Assembly (NCBI GenBank): GCA_965199595.1
Contig: OZ241182.1
Coordinates: 1,178,001-1,242,000 of the forward strand
Source of the DNA: JBBROS01 sp965199595
GTDB lineage: Bacteria > Pseudomonadota > Alphaproteobacteria > Acetobacterales > Acetobacteraceae
DNA length: 64,000 nt
Reading direction: 5' to 3'
The position numbers were made by a program, and so were the translations under genes. Shown here one piece after another: positions 26,119 to 34,441 of the stretch. Position 1 is the stretch's first letter. The number at the start of each line of letters is the position of its first letter. The notes beneath the pieces were generated by a model. It did not search any database. It was not told the DNA's origin and saw only the letters and a list, made by a program, of their open reading frames with translations.

Positions 26119-26613
26119 TCAGGCCGTCACCTCGATCCCGGTCAGGCCGGCCGCCAGGACGGCGAGCAGGTCTGGCTGGGCGAGGGCGATGCAGCCTTCG
26201 GTGGGGTCGTAGTCCGGCCGGGCCAGGTGCAGGAAGATGGCGCTGCCCTGGTTGCGTACCGGCGGCGTGTCGTTCCAGCCCAGCACGCCGATGATGTCGT
26301 AGAGGGAGTCCTCGCGCCACAGGGCTTCGTACCGGGCCGCGTAGGGCAGGCGGACCATGCGGTTGTATGCGGTGTCGAACGGTTCGTCGCACCAGCCGTC
26401 GTTCGGTGCGAGCAGGGTGACAGGCACCGCGGCCCTGGGGCGCTTCAGCCGGTCGGCGCGGAACAGCACGCGGCGCAGCGGCAGCAGGCCGGCGGGGGTG
26501 CCCTCGTCGCCCTCCTGCTTCTGCGTGCGGATGCCGCTCTTGCCCAGTGCGGCGCGGTAGCGCAGGCCGGCGTGGTGCAGCACGCCGTCGGGTCCGATGG
26601 TCGCGATCGTCAT
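26119..26613 (-). CDS. L,D-transpeptidase (YkuD) catalytic domain protein
   Basis: A compact 164-residue YkuD domain. The catalytic pattern is intact: 'FLHLARPDYDPTEGCIAL' with H129 and C141. Family members cross-link peptidoglycan or attach lipoproteins to it. There is no recognisable signal peptide from the ATG at 26613, which overlaps the stop of the upstream gene (ATGA); extending the frame upstream adds no signal peptide either. This makes its route to the periplasm unclear. The upstream partner is unknown but clearly coupled. Confidence 0.85.
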   Translation of the reverse strand: MTIATIGPDGVLHHAGLRYRAALGKSGIRTQKQEGDEGTPAGLLPLRRVLFRADRLKRPRAAVPVTLLAPNDGWCDEPFDTAYNRMVRLPYAARYEALWREDSLYDIIGVLGWNDTPPVRNQGSAIFLHLARPDYDPTEGCIALAQPDLLAVLAAGLTGIEVTA

Positions 26614-27167
26614 GCCATTCCTTTCTCCAGCGCCTCCGACCGGCGCCATTCCAGCGAAGCCTGCTGATAGGCCTCGGACCCGCGGGCGGGCTCCACGGCA
26701 GCATACTGCGTGTCGCCCGAACGCAGCCACTCCGGTGCTGCAGTGGCGAGGGTGGTGTAGGCGCCATCGTTCAAGGTGCCTGGGCTGACCGGGTTCATGG
26801 CGACCTCGTTGCCGGTGGCGGACATGCCGGCCGGCACGCTGGGGCGCGACAGGTCCGGCTTCATGGACAGCAGGCCTTCCAGCAGCCCCATGAACCCGGC
26901 GCCCAGCATCCCGAGCGGGCCGCCGATCAGCCCGGCGCCGAACACGCGCATGGGCGCCGGGATCGATTCGCCGGTGACGGCGCGGTAGATCATTCCGACG
27001 CCCGGGATGTGGTGCATGGGGTTCAAGCCGCGCAGGACGTCCTCACGCGAGACCTGGATGGGGGTTGGCCATAGCTGATCGGGGCCGATGGGTCCGGCGC
27101 CATCGGGCGGTGTGGCGTATCCGAACAGGCGGGAGGCCGGGTCGGCCCCGGGGGTGGGAGGGATCAT
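26610..27167 (-). CDS. Hypothetical protein coupled to the YkuD transpeptidase
   Basis: A 185-residue protein of no recognised family. It is Pro/Gly-rich at the N-terminus, has a central hydrophobic Gly-rich stretch ('MRVFGAGLIGGPLGMLGAGF') that could cross or line a membrane, and a polar C-terminus. The ATG at 27167 has GGAG upstream; a TTG 12 bases earlier is less likely. Its stop overlaps the start of the transpeptidase gene, so the two are probably made together and may work in the envelope. Confidence 0.7.
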   Translation of the reverse strand: MIPPTPGADPASRLFGYATPPDGAGPIGPDQLWPTPIQVSREDVLRGLNPMHHIPGVGMIYRAVTGESIPAPMRVFGAGLIGGPLGMLGAGFMGLLEGLLSMKPDLSRPSVPAGMSATGNEVAMNPVSPGTLNDGAYTTLATAAPEWLRSGDTQYAAVEPARGSEAYQQASLEWRRSEALEKGMA

Positions 27168-27232
27168 GCTGGGCTCCAAGCCTGCCCGGCCACTCTCGGC
27201 TTGAAAGGTTAACGTCGGCTTACGGCGTGCTG

Positions 27233-28432
27233 CTACTCGAACAGGTGGCCGAAGCGCCGGGCCTTGGTGGCGAGGTAGTGGTCGTTGACGCCGTTCGGGG
27301 CCACTACCAGGGGTTCGCGCCCCACGATGGCGATGCCGCAGGCGGAGAGGGCGGCGATCTTGTCGGGGTTGTTGGTCAGCAGGCGGATGGCGGGGATGCC
27401 GAGCTGTTGCAGCATGGTGGCTGCGACCATGAAGTTGCGCTCATCGGCGTTCCAGCCCAGGGCGCGGTTGGCGTCCACGGTATCGAGGCCGCGGTCCTGC
27501 AGGGCGTAGGCGCGCAACTTGCTGGCCAGGCCGATGCCGCGGCCCTCCTGCGCCAGGTAGAGCAGGACGCCGGTACCGGCCTCGCCCATGCGCTTCAGGG
27601 CGCCGCGGAGCTGCGGGCCGCAATCGCAGCGGAGGCTGCCGAGCAGGTCGCCGGTGAAGCATTCGGAGTGCAGCCGGGCCAGGGGGGCGGGACCGGTGCG
27701 GCTGGCGTGTTCGGGTTGCCCGACCAGGATGGCCAGGTGCTCGATACCGCCATCAGGCGCGCGGAAGGCCACGACCCGGCTGTCGGGGGCGTCTTCCAGC
27801 GGGACATGCGCCTCGGCGACCCGCACCAGGCGCGCGGCCTCGCGGTCGGGGTGGGAGAGCACGTCGGCGGCGGTGATGGAGAGCAGGGCGCGGCTGGCGG
27901 CCAGGCACGGGGCTTCAGGGCGGAGCGGCACCACCAGAACGGCCGGGAGCAGGCGTGCGATCTTGGCGAGTGCCAGGGCTGCTGCGGCATGGTTCGGCAG
28001 CGGCACCACGGTCAGCGGGTCCTGCAGCAGCTGCGCGGCGGTGGGGTCGGCAAGGCCCAGCAGGAGCGAGGGGTCGAACAGCCGGCCGGTTTGCAGCGCG
28101 ATGGCGGGTGTGGACGGATCGACGGGGCGGCGCAGCAGGGATGCCGCCCTGACGGGGCTCAGCACCAGGGCTGGCGGGCCGGAGGCGAGGGCGGCCAGGT
28201 CGGCGATGCCGGAGGCGCCGGCCGTTTCGGCCGCCAGCACCGCGACGCCGTCCAGCAGCACCGGGGTGCTGTCCAGCAGCACCGGGGTGCTGTCCAGCAG
28301 CACCGGGGTGCCGCGGCGCAGGTCGGCCGCCGCACGATGCACGGCGCGCAGCCGCAGCGTATCCGCATCCGGATGGTGCAGAGCGGGAGCGGGGTCAGAG
28401 TCGAGCGGCATCTGTGGCAGGTCGGGCGGCAT
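27233..28432 (-). CDS. ribA: GTP cyclohydrolase II with divergent N-terminal half
   Basis: The C-terminal half (about 200–399) is a standard GTP cyclohydrolase II, first enzyme of riboflavin synthesis: zinc cysteines in 'HSECFTGDLLGSLRCDC' (C258, C269, C271), 'YLAQEGRGIGLASKLRAYALQ' and 'LLTNNPDK'. The N-terminal 200 residues sit where bifunctional RibBA proteins carry dihydroxybutanone-phosphate synthase, but the acidic active-site motifs (such as DDEDREN) are not seen, so that half is probably inactive or serves another role. Residues 44–61 are an imperfect threefold VLLDSTP repeat. The start (ATG 28432) is tentative; ATG 28411 also fits. Confidence 0.9.
   Translation of the reverse strand: MPPDLPQMPLDSDPAPALHHPDADTLRLRAVHRAAADLRRGTPVLLDSTPVLLDSTPVLLDGVAVLAAETAGASGIADLAALASGPPALVLSPVRAASLLRRPVDPSTPAIALQTGRLFDPSLLLGLADPTAAQLLQDPLTVVPLPNHAAAALALAKIARLLPAVLVVPLRPEAPCLAASRALLSITAADVLSHPDREAARLVRVAEAHVPLEDAPDSRVVAFRAPDGGIEHLAILVGQPEHASRTGPAPLARLHSECFTGDLLGSLRCDCGPQLRGALKRMGEAGTGVLLYLAQEGRGIGLASKLRAYALQDRGLDTVDANRALGWNADERNFMVAATMLQQLGIPAIRLLTNNPDKIAALSACGIAIVGREPLVVAPNGVNDHYLATKARRFGHLFE
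28250..28311 (-). repeat. Three tandem 21-bp copies in the ribA N-terminal region
   Basis: The unit GTCCAGCAGCACCGGGGTGCT (plus strand, given here only as a 21-bp period at 28250, 28271 and 28292) is repeated with almost no divergence and encodes VLLDSTP in frame. The near identity points to recent slippage. Confidence 0.9.
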
Positions 28433-28659
28433 GCTCCACCGTTATGCGCCGCGTGCCGGATGAGTGCAAAGCGGACGGGTGCTGGCGAGCCGGCTGCCAT
28501 GTGGCAGATGCTCACGACTTTGTGTGTGCTCGCGATTGTGTGTGACTCGAGGGCGGTGCGTTGTCGCCGACAGGAAGCTGGATTTCGCTCGCTCAGGTGG
28601 ACAGGCTCACATCATCGCGCAATCCCGCAAGCGGGGTTCGCTTCATCAATAGGTGCCGA

Positions 28660-29373
28660 ATGTCGGTCGAACGTCCCATCCTGATCGTCGACGATGATGC
28701 AACGCTGCGCGAGACCCTGGTCGAGCAGCTTGAGGTCGATGGGGAGTTCGCTGCGACCCAGGCTTCGACGATCAGCGAGGCCGAGGCGATGGTCACGGCC
28801 CAGGATGCGCGGTTCGACGCGCTGATCCTGGATGTGGGCTTGCCGGATGGTGATGGCCGGGACCTGTGCGCCAGCCTGCGGAAGGCCGGGTTGCGGATGC
28901 CGATCATCATGCTGACGGGATCGGACGACGAGGCGGATGTGGTGCGCGGGCTGGATGCGGGGGCCAACGACTACATCGCCAAGCCGTTCCGCCTTGCCGA
29001 GCTGCTGGCCCGGCTGCGCGCCCAGCTTCGCATCTTCGAGAACAGCGAGGACGCTGTGTTCACCATCGGGCCATACACTTTCCGGCCCAGCGCCAAGCTG
29101 CTGCAGGAGCCGATCAAGAACCGGCGCATCCGGTTGACGGAGAAGGAGGCCGCGATCCTGAAGTTCCTGTATCGCGCCGGAACCCGGCCGGTGGCGCGCC
29201 AGGTGCTGCTGAACGAGGTGTGGGGCTACAACGCCAACGTGACGACGCACACGCTGGAGACGCATATCTACCGGCTGCGTCAGAAGATTGAACCTGATCC
29301 CGGCAATGCGCGGCTGCTGGTGACGGAGGGCGGCGGCTATCGCCTGGACCCCACCGCCGCGGTCGCAGCCTAG
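28660..29373 (+). CDS. OmpR/PhoB-family response regulator (orphan)
   Basis: A 237-residue two-domain regulator. The receiver has 'ILIVDDDATLRETL' acidic pocket, phosphoacceptor D58 in 'ALILDVGLPDGDG', the Thr switch 'MLTGSDDE' and Lys in 'YIAKPF'. The C-terminal winged helix shows 'LTEKEAAILKFLYRAG' and 'THTLETHIYRLRQKIE'. No histidine kinase is adjacent. The ATG at 28660 is the first that gives a clean receiver start. The stop codon lies inside an intergenic two-hairpin repeat. Confidence 0.92.
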   Translation: MSVERPILIVDDDATLRETLVEQLEVDGEFAATQASTISEAEAMVTAQDARFDALILDVGLPDGDGRDLCASLRKAGLRMPIIMLTGSDDEADVVRGLDAGANDYIAKPFRLAELLARLRAQLRIFENSEDAVFTIGPYTFRPSAKLLQEPIKNRRIRLTEKEAAILKFLYRAGTRPVARQVLLNEVWGYNANVTTHTLETHIYRLRQKIEPDPGNARLLVTEGGGYRLDPTAAVAA

Positions 29374-29463
29374 ACCACGTCCGGTTCAAGACGAACCGGA
29401 CATGGCCTAGATGTCGCCGATGAGGCCGTCTGGCGGATCAAGTTGAGCCAAGTTGATCCGAAC
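29370..29463. repeat. Two-hairpin intergenic repeat, copy A
   Basis: Copy A starts at the stop codon of the response regulator. It holds a perfect 8-bp stem (29380–29387 with 29393–29400) and a second perfect 8-bp stem (29434–29441 with 29453–29460). A close copy occurs at 35191–35275. Compared with copy B it has 17 extra bases between the hairpins, themselves weakly palindromic. It may act as terminator or be a miniature mobile repeat. Confidence 0.8.
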
Positions 29464-30585
29464 GCGCTCAGTCGATTGCCGGATGACAGCCGGGCCCTGA
29501 CGGCACCGGAGCTGTGCGTCGTCGTTCCGGTGCTGAACGAGGCAGGCAATGTCGCGGCGCTGGTGGAGCGGCTGCGGTGGACGTTGCGGGAGATCACCTG
29601 GGAAGTGGTGTTCGTCGACGATCACTCGACGGACGGCACGCGGGCCGTGATCGCGGGGCTGGGTGAGGGTGACACGCGGGTTCGACTGGTGCACCGGCGG
29701 GACCGGCGCGGCCTGGCTTCGGCGTTCATCGAGGGTGCGGAGGCGAGCCTGTCGCCGTATATCGCGGCGATGGACGGCGATCTGCAGCATGACGAGACGC
29801 TGCTGGTGCCGATGCTGGCGGTGCTGAGGTCGGAACCAGTCGATGTGGTCGTGGGGAGCCGCTATGTCGCGGGCGGGGGCCTGGGGGCGTGGAGCGCGGG
29901 GCGGGCGCGGATGTCCGGCATCGCGACCTGGTTGAGCCGCAGCGTGGTGCGGGCCGAGCTGGCGGATCCGATGAGCGGCTTCTTCATGTTGCCGCGCGCC
30001 GTGCTGGAGCAGGCGATGCCGCGGGTCTCGGCGGTGGGATTCAAGATCCTGCTGGACGTGCTCGCGTCGTTGCCGTCGCCGCCGCGCATCCGCGAGCTGC
30101 CGTTCCAGTTCCGCACCCGCACGGCCGGGGTGAGCAAGCTCGACACCGGGGTGCTGTTCGATTTCGTGCTGTTGCTGCTGGACAAGATGACGGGCGGGCT
30201 GGTGCCGGTGCGGTTCATCGTGTTCGCGGTGATCGGGCTGTTGGGGGTGGTGGCGCACCTGGTGGTGCTGCGGCTGGGGTTGCAGGCCGGGCTGGGGTTC
30301 GAGGTGGCGCAGGGGGTGGCGACGTTCTGCGCCATCCAGGGCAACTTCGTGCTGAACAACCATCTTACCTTCCGGGATCGGCGGCTGAAGGGCTGGCGGG
30401 CGGTGCGGGGGGTGGTGGTGTTCACCTTGGCCTGTGGGCTGGGTGCCCTGGCGAACCTGAACGTGGCGCTGCTGATGGTGGATGCGGGGCGGCAGACCTG
30501 GTGGCTGGCGGGGCTGGTGGGTGCCGCGATGAGCCTGGTTTGGAACTATGCCGTGGGCTCCACCGTGACGTGGCGGCGGCGCTGA
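29443..30585 (+). CDS. GT2 (DPM1-like) glycosyltransferase fused to a GtrA-type membrane domain
   Basis: A 380-residue fusion. Residues 25–250 form a polyprenol-phosphate glycosyltransferase: 'CVVVPVLNEAGNVAALVERL', 'VVFVDDHSTDGT', 'AAMDGDLQHDE' (DxD), 'DPMSGFFMLPR'. Residues 260–380 carry four hydrophobic helices of the GtrA family ('FIVFAVIGLLGVVAHLVVL', 'NFVLNNHLTFRDRR'). Together they could charge and flip undecaprenyl-phosphate sugars for surface modification. The TTG at 29443 lies inside the second hairpin of a repeat; TTG 29476 is an alternative, and no ATG is available. Confidence 0.88.
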   Translation: MSQVDPNALSRLPDDSRALTAPELCVVVPVLNEAGNVAALVERLRWTLREITWEVVFVDDHSTDGTRAVIAGLGEGDTRVRLVHRRDRRGLASAFIEGAEASLSPYIAAMDGDLQHDETLLVPMLAVLRSEPVDVVVGSRYVAGGGLGAWSAGRARMSGIATWLSRSVVRAELADPMSGFFMLPRAVLEQAMPRVSAVGFKILLDVLASLPSPPRIRELPFQFRTRTAGVSKLDTGVLFDFVLLLLDKMTGGLVPVRFIVFAVIGLLGVVAHLVVLRLGLQAGLGFEVAQGVATFCAIQGNFVLNNHLTFRDRRLKGWRAVRGVVVFTLACGLGALANLNVALLMVDAGRQTWWLAGLVGAAMSLVWNYAVGSTVTWRRR

Positions 30586-30601
30586 GGCGTTCGGTCGGGC
30601 G

Positions 30602-31288
30602 TCAGGCGATTTCCTGGATCAGCTTGCGCCTGATGGCGGCGGCGAAGGTGTCGAAGCCGTCGGCGACGATGACGAAGCTGCCGGCGCCGCCGGCCACGGA
30701 GTCGCGATAGTAGGGCACCAGTTCGGCGCCGTTCGGGCGGCCCCAGCGGGGGCGGTCGTTGATGATGGGCAGGCCGTTGATGGTGATGCCGGACTCCACC
30801 AGGGCGTCGCGGTAGCGTTCCGCGGGCGGGCCGTTGTTGTTCACGCCGTCACCGGAGACGTCGATCACCTTGCGGGTGCCTTCGAAGGGGGCGGATTGCA
30901 GGGTCTCGCCGCTGAAGCGGAGCGCGCCGGAGAGGCTGGTCCAGCTGATGCTCGACCAGGGTTTGGCCGCCAGCGCGTCGCCCCAGGCGTGTGCGTCGGG
31001 CAGGGCGGCGATGCGGGTCCAGGGGAGCAGCAGCTCCTGCCGGTCGAAGGCCGCCCATTCCACGTAGGCCACGGCGATGGCGCCGATGGGACCGCCGCGG
31101 ATGGCGGCCTGCACCTCCGGGTCCTGGAAGGCGGCGCGGTAGCCGTCCCGCTGCAGCCGGGCGTCGCTTTCCACGATGGAGCGGCTGATGTCCACGGCGA
31201 GCACGAGCAGCAGGTCAACCGGTGCCGGTTGAGCTTTGGCCGGGGCTGCGAGTGCGGCGGCGGCGGCGAGCAGGGTGCGGCGCTTCAT
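30602..31288 (-). CDS. DUF1194 (von Willebrand A-like) secreted protein
   Basis: A 228-residue protein with a short N-terminal export signal ('MKRRTLLAAAAALAAPAKAQ') followed by a VWA-like fold: 'LLVLAVDISRSIVESD' has the D-x-S-x-S MIDAS loop, and 'VIDVSGDGVNNNG' the second acidic loop. This is the DUF1194 family, exported proteins of unknown job in alphaproteobacteria. It converges with the GT2–GtrA gene. Confidence 0.88.
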   Translation of the reverse strand: MKRRTLLAAAAALAAPAKAQPAPVDLLLVLAVDISRSIVESDARLQRDGYRAAFQDPEVQAAIRGGPIGAIAVAYVEWAAFDRQELLLPWTRIAALPDAHAWGDALAAKPWSSISWTSLSGALRFSGETLQSAPFEGTRKVIDVSGDGVNNNGPPAERYRDALVESGITINGLPIINDRPRWGRPNGAELVPYYRDSVAGGAGSFVIVADGFDTFAAAIRRKLIQEIA

Positions 31289-31352
31289 GGCGTGCAGCGA
31301 AGCAAGCCGGGATGGGCGGGTGCAACAGAAACCGTATGTCTCAGCCGGGCTG

Positions 31353-32540
31353 TTAGCCGGGCTGCCAGCCTTGGCGCTCCACCCAGTCGGGTTCCAGCCG
31401 GTCGAACCGGCTCAGGCGGAAGGAGGAGATGTCGGCGAAGCTGCAGGCGCCGTCGAGGATCAGGTCGCGGATCGCGTGGCCGCTGGCGGGGGAGAGGCCG
31501 AAGCCGATGCTGGAGAAGGTGGCGACCATGGCGTTGGCCGCGGTGGGCAGCCAGTCGATCACCGGGCGGCCATCCGGGGTGTTCTCGATGATGCCGCCCC
31601 AGCTGCGGATCACCCGGGCATGGGCGGCCAGCGGGAACATCTGCGCCAGCCGGGCCGCCATGCTCTGCATCAGCGGTGTGCTGGAGCGGGGCGGGGCGGC
31701 GGCGGTCGAGACATCCAGCCATTCGTGAGGGCCGCCGCCATAGGCGAGGTTGCCGCGCAGGGTCTGGCGGCCATAGAGGCCGTTGCCGTCCACGCCGCCG
31801 AAGCGCATGAGGGGCAGGGGCTCCGTGACGATCATCTCGGCCCGGGCCGGGACCATGGGCACGTCGCTGCCCAGCATCTGCGCCAGCATCCGGGTCTGTG
31901 GCCCGGCGGCGATCAGCAGCGTGTCGCAGCCGAGCGTGCCCTGGTCCGTCACCACGCCGGTGACGCGGCCGGCCCTGGTCTCGAAGCCGTGGACCGTGGT
32001 GTTCTGCATCACGCGGCCGCCGAGGTCCTGCAGGGCCCAGGCGTAGGCCTGCACCGTGCGGTGCGGGTTGGCGTGGCCGCCCCAGTGATACAGGCTGCCG
32101 GCGTAGCAGTCCGGACCTACGAGCGGCACCAGTCCCGCCAGCTGCTTGGGGTCCAGAACCTCGGTTTCGAAGCCCTGGCGCCTGGCGTTGGCCGGGCCGA
32201 GTTGATAGGAGGCGAACTGCTCCGGCGTGCGCGAGACGCGGATGCGCTGGCGCTGGTATTCCGTGGGGTAGCCGAGCATCTCGTCCATAAGCGGCCAGAG
32301 GCGCTGCTCCTCGACGAAGAGCGGGCTGAAGTGGTGGGCGCAGCCGCCGCCGTTGCGGCCCGAGGCTTCCCAGGCGACCGGGCCTTTGTCCAGCACCAGG
32401 ACGTCGACGCCGCTGCGGGCCAGCCACCAGGCGGCGGAGAGGCCGGTGGCGCCGCCGCCGATGACGATCACGGTAGCGCCGTGGGCGCTGTTGGTGGTGG
32501 CGCCGTGGGCGCTGGGGATGTTGGCGCCGTGCGGGCTCAT
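31353..32540 (-). CDS. FAD-dependent amino-acid/amine dehydrogenase, DAO-type beta subunit
   Basis: A 395-residue D-amino-acid-oxidase-fold protein. 'VIVIGGGATGLSAAWWLARSG' (24–44) binds FAD; 'EASGRNGGG' is the DAO family loop; 'SIGFGLSPASGHAIRDLI' near the end closes the FAD site. Its stop is separate but its start overlaps the upstream partner gene (ATGA). Two-gene pairs of this kind make up hydroxyproline, opine or sarcosine dehydrogenases, with the partner as alpha subunit. The first 23 residues are a low-complexity leader made of S-x-H-G-A repeats. Confidence 0.88.
   Translation of the reverse strand: MSPHGANIPSAHGATTNSAHGATVIVIGGGATGLSAAWWLARSGVDVLVLDKGPVAWEASGRNGGGCAHHFSPLFVEEQRLWPLMDEMLGYPTEYQRQRIRVSRTPEQFASYQLGPANARRQGFETEVLDPKQLAGLVPLVGPDCYAGSLYHWGGHANPHRTVQAYAWALQDLGGRVMQNTTVHGFETRAGRVTGVVTDQGTLGCDTLLIAAGPQTRMLAQMLGSDVPMVPARAEMIVTEPLPLMRFGGVDGNGLYGRQTLRGNLAYGGGPHEWLDVSTAAAPPRSSTPLMQSMAARLAQMFPLAAHARVIRSWGGIIENTPDGRPVIDWLPTAANAMVATFSSIGFGLSPASGHAIRDLILDGACSFADISSFRLSRFDRLEPDWVERQGWQPG
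32473..32540 (-). repeat. 24-bp tandem repeat at the start of the DAO-type gene
   Basis: Two full copies (32473–32496, 32497–32520) and most of a third (from 32521) run into the start codon. They encode eight-residue units around 'SAHGATTN' and keep the frame. Similar short in-frame duplications occur at the starts of phnK and ribA. Confidence 0.75.
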
Positions 32541-34075
32541 TCGATGCCTCGTTCCCCGGCGTCGCGGGATGCGGCAATATAGTGCTCCGGCAGGTCCCAG
32601 AAGGACTGGTACTGTGATTTCATGCCGAACCAGACGTCCCAGTGCGCGGCGATCCCGGGATCCTCCCCGGTGGGACCGGCGATGCCGATCGGCAAGGGCC
32701 GCACGGGGGCGCGGTGGGTCGCGAGCGGCACCGCATCCAGCGGCACGCCGGTGCCCAGCGCCACCAGGGCGGCCACCTGCTCGCGGCAGCGGCGGCCCTG
32801 GCACAAGCCCATGCCGGCGCGGGTCAGGCGTTTCACCTGGTCGGGGCCGGGGGCGGTGCCGAGCAGGCTGACCAGGTCGCGGGCGTTGCGCTGCGGGTTG
32901 TCCGCAGCGTTGAGGTAGCGGGGGGGACGCACCTCGAGGATCTCGCGGGCGGTGACGGACTCGCACTGGCAGACGTGCGGCTCGGTTTCCGCGGCCAGGG
33001 TCGCGGACCGGACCCAGGCGAGGCGGTAGGCACCGATGTCGTGCGATGCGGCTGGGGGTGGCTGGGTGGTCGCCTGTTCCAGGGCGGCGCGGCGGCCTTC
33101 GGCGCGGGCGATCCCGGGGTCGAGGCTTTTGGCGGGCCAGATGCCGGCGCAGTCGCCGGCGGCGGCGATAGCCGGGTTGGTGGTGCGCTGGGTGGCGTCC
33201 AGCAGGGGGACGGGGCCGCCGCGGGCCGGGTCGAAGGCGGTGGCGCACTGGGCGCTGTCCAGAAGCTCGATCAGCGGGACGGTGCCGATGGCGAGGATGA
33301 CGGTGTCGCAGGCCAGCCGCACCGGGCCTGCGGGAGTGCCGAGCAGGAGGGCCGTGACGCCGTCCGGGCCGCCTTCGGCGCGGCGGATGCTGGCGTTGCA
33401 CAGCACGGGCAGGGTGGTGGCGGCCAAGGGGGTGGGGCCTTGCTCGACCAGGGCGACGATCTCGACCCCGGTGGCGGCGAGCAGTCTGGCGCCGTCAATG
33501 GCTTCTGCCGTGGTGCCCAGCACCACGGCCCGGCGCACGTCCAGCGCGCGGTATCGGGTGGCGAGGCGGACCGCGGCTTCCATGCCCATGACGCCGGGCT
33601 GTTCCCAGCCGTCGAAGGCCAGGCCCATGTCGCGGCGGCCGGTGGCGACGATGATGCGGCCGGCGCCCAGCAGCCAGGAGCGGGTGCCGTCGGCAAGGCC
33701 GGCGACGGGACCGGGCATCCAGCCGACGCTGGGGCCGTTGGTGTAGAGGCCCCAGCAGATGGTGCCGAGGCGGAGGTCCACGCCGGCGTCGAAGGCTTCG
33801 GCGATGGCCGGGTCGCTGGCGATGAAGGCTTCCATCATGGCGCCGGGGTTGCGGACGGCACCGGTCATGCGGTTGCCGTAGAAATGGGGCACGTCGTCGC
33901 CCATTGTGGCGGCGGGGATGGGGTTCTCGTCCACCAGCACGGTGGCAGTGCCCGCCGTGGCGGCGGCGATGGCTGCGGCGAGGCCCGCCGGCCCGGCCCC
34001 CACCACCAGCAGGGACGTCCGCTCCTCGACCGGAAGCGTGGCGCCGGCCACGGAGTAGGGATCGCGCTGGTTCAT
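32537..34075 (-). CDS. FAD/NAD(P)-dependent dehydrogenase alpha subunit with BFD-like [2Fe-2S] domain
   Basis: A 512-residue flavoprotein. 'LLVVGAGPAGLAAAIAAATAG' is the FAD motif, 'VVLGTTAEAIDGARLLAATG' the second dinucleotide site, 'AAAGDCAGIWPAKSL' the C-terminal FAD loop. Near the end, 'VCQCESVTAREIL' and 'GLCQGRRC' form a bacterioferredoxin-associated-ferredoxin-like Cys set. This matches the alpha subunit of opine/hydroxyproline-type dehydrogenases. The small third subunit often seen (a 2Fe-2S protein) is absent here. Coupled to the DAO-type gene downstream. Confidence 0.88.
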   Translation of the reverse strand: MNQRDPYSVAGATLPVEERTSLLVVGAGPAGLAAAIAAATAGTATVLVDENPIPAATMGDDVPHFYGNRMTGAVRNPGAMMEAFIASDPAIAEAFDAGVDLRLGTICWGLYTNGPSVGWMPGPVAGLADGTRSWLLGAGRIIVATGRRDMGLAFDGWEQPGVMGMEAAVRLATRYRALDVRRAVVLGTTAEAIDGARLLAATGVEIVALVEQGPTPLAATTLPVLCNASIRRAEGGPDGVTALLLGTPAGPVRLACDTVILAIGTVPLIELLDSAQCATAFDPARGGPVPLLDATQRTTNPAIAAAGDCAGIWPAKSLDPGIARAEGRRAALEQATTQPPPAASHDIGAYRLAWVRSATLAAETEPHVCQCESVTAREILEVRPPRYLNAADNPQRNARDLVSLLGTAPGPDQVKRLTRAGMGLCQGRRCREQVAALVALGTGVPLDAVPLATHRAPVRPLPIGIAGPTGEDPGIAAHWDVWFGMKSQYQSFWDLPEHYIAASRDAGERGIE

Positions 34076-34441
34076 GGTGGGAGTGTAGCGGAGGGCGGGG
34101 GAGGCGCCAGGGGGGATGCCTCCGGTGTGGCGTGGTGGCCAGGCTTTCCTGGATTGGAGAACCTGGCCGAGCGGGATGCAGGGCACCGCCGTCAAGGCTG
34201 CGAGCTGCAGGGCGTCGGTGGCTTTCTTCCGGGCGGCGGCCCCGTTGCCATGAGCGGGTCGTGGGCAGCCGGGTCGTCCAGGTCGAGGCTTTCCCAGCCG
34301 GTGTAGAAGATGCTCCAGGTTGCCTTCGGGGATGAAGCGCAGCATGCCAGCGTTTCCGTGGACCGGTCTTTGGGCCAGCGCGGGGCGGGAGTTAGGGTGA
34401 CGCAAGGGACGGTGCCGCGTTGGACGCCGGGAGCGGATGAC
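34076..34441. other. Intergenic stretch without a recognisable gene
   Basis: This 366-base region lies between the divergent dehydrogenase and SDR genes. No frame on either strand has a convincing start, ribosome site and codon use. A minus-strand stretch (about 34180–34350) reads like the remnant of a coding sequence but without a clear family. It should hold the promoters for both flanking genes; no strong −10/−35 pair stood out. Confidence 0.5.

Noticed and set aside
32642..34306. A 554-codon plus-strand frame opposite the FAD dehydrogenase alpha subunit
   Set aside because: Gly/Ala-rich shadow of a gene with intact FAD and iron–sulfur motifs.
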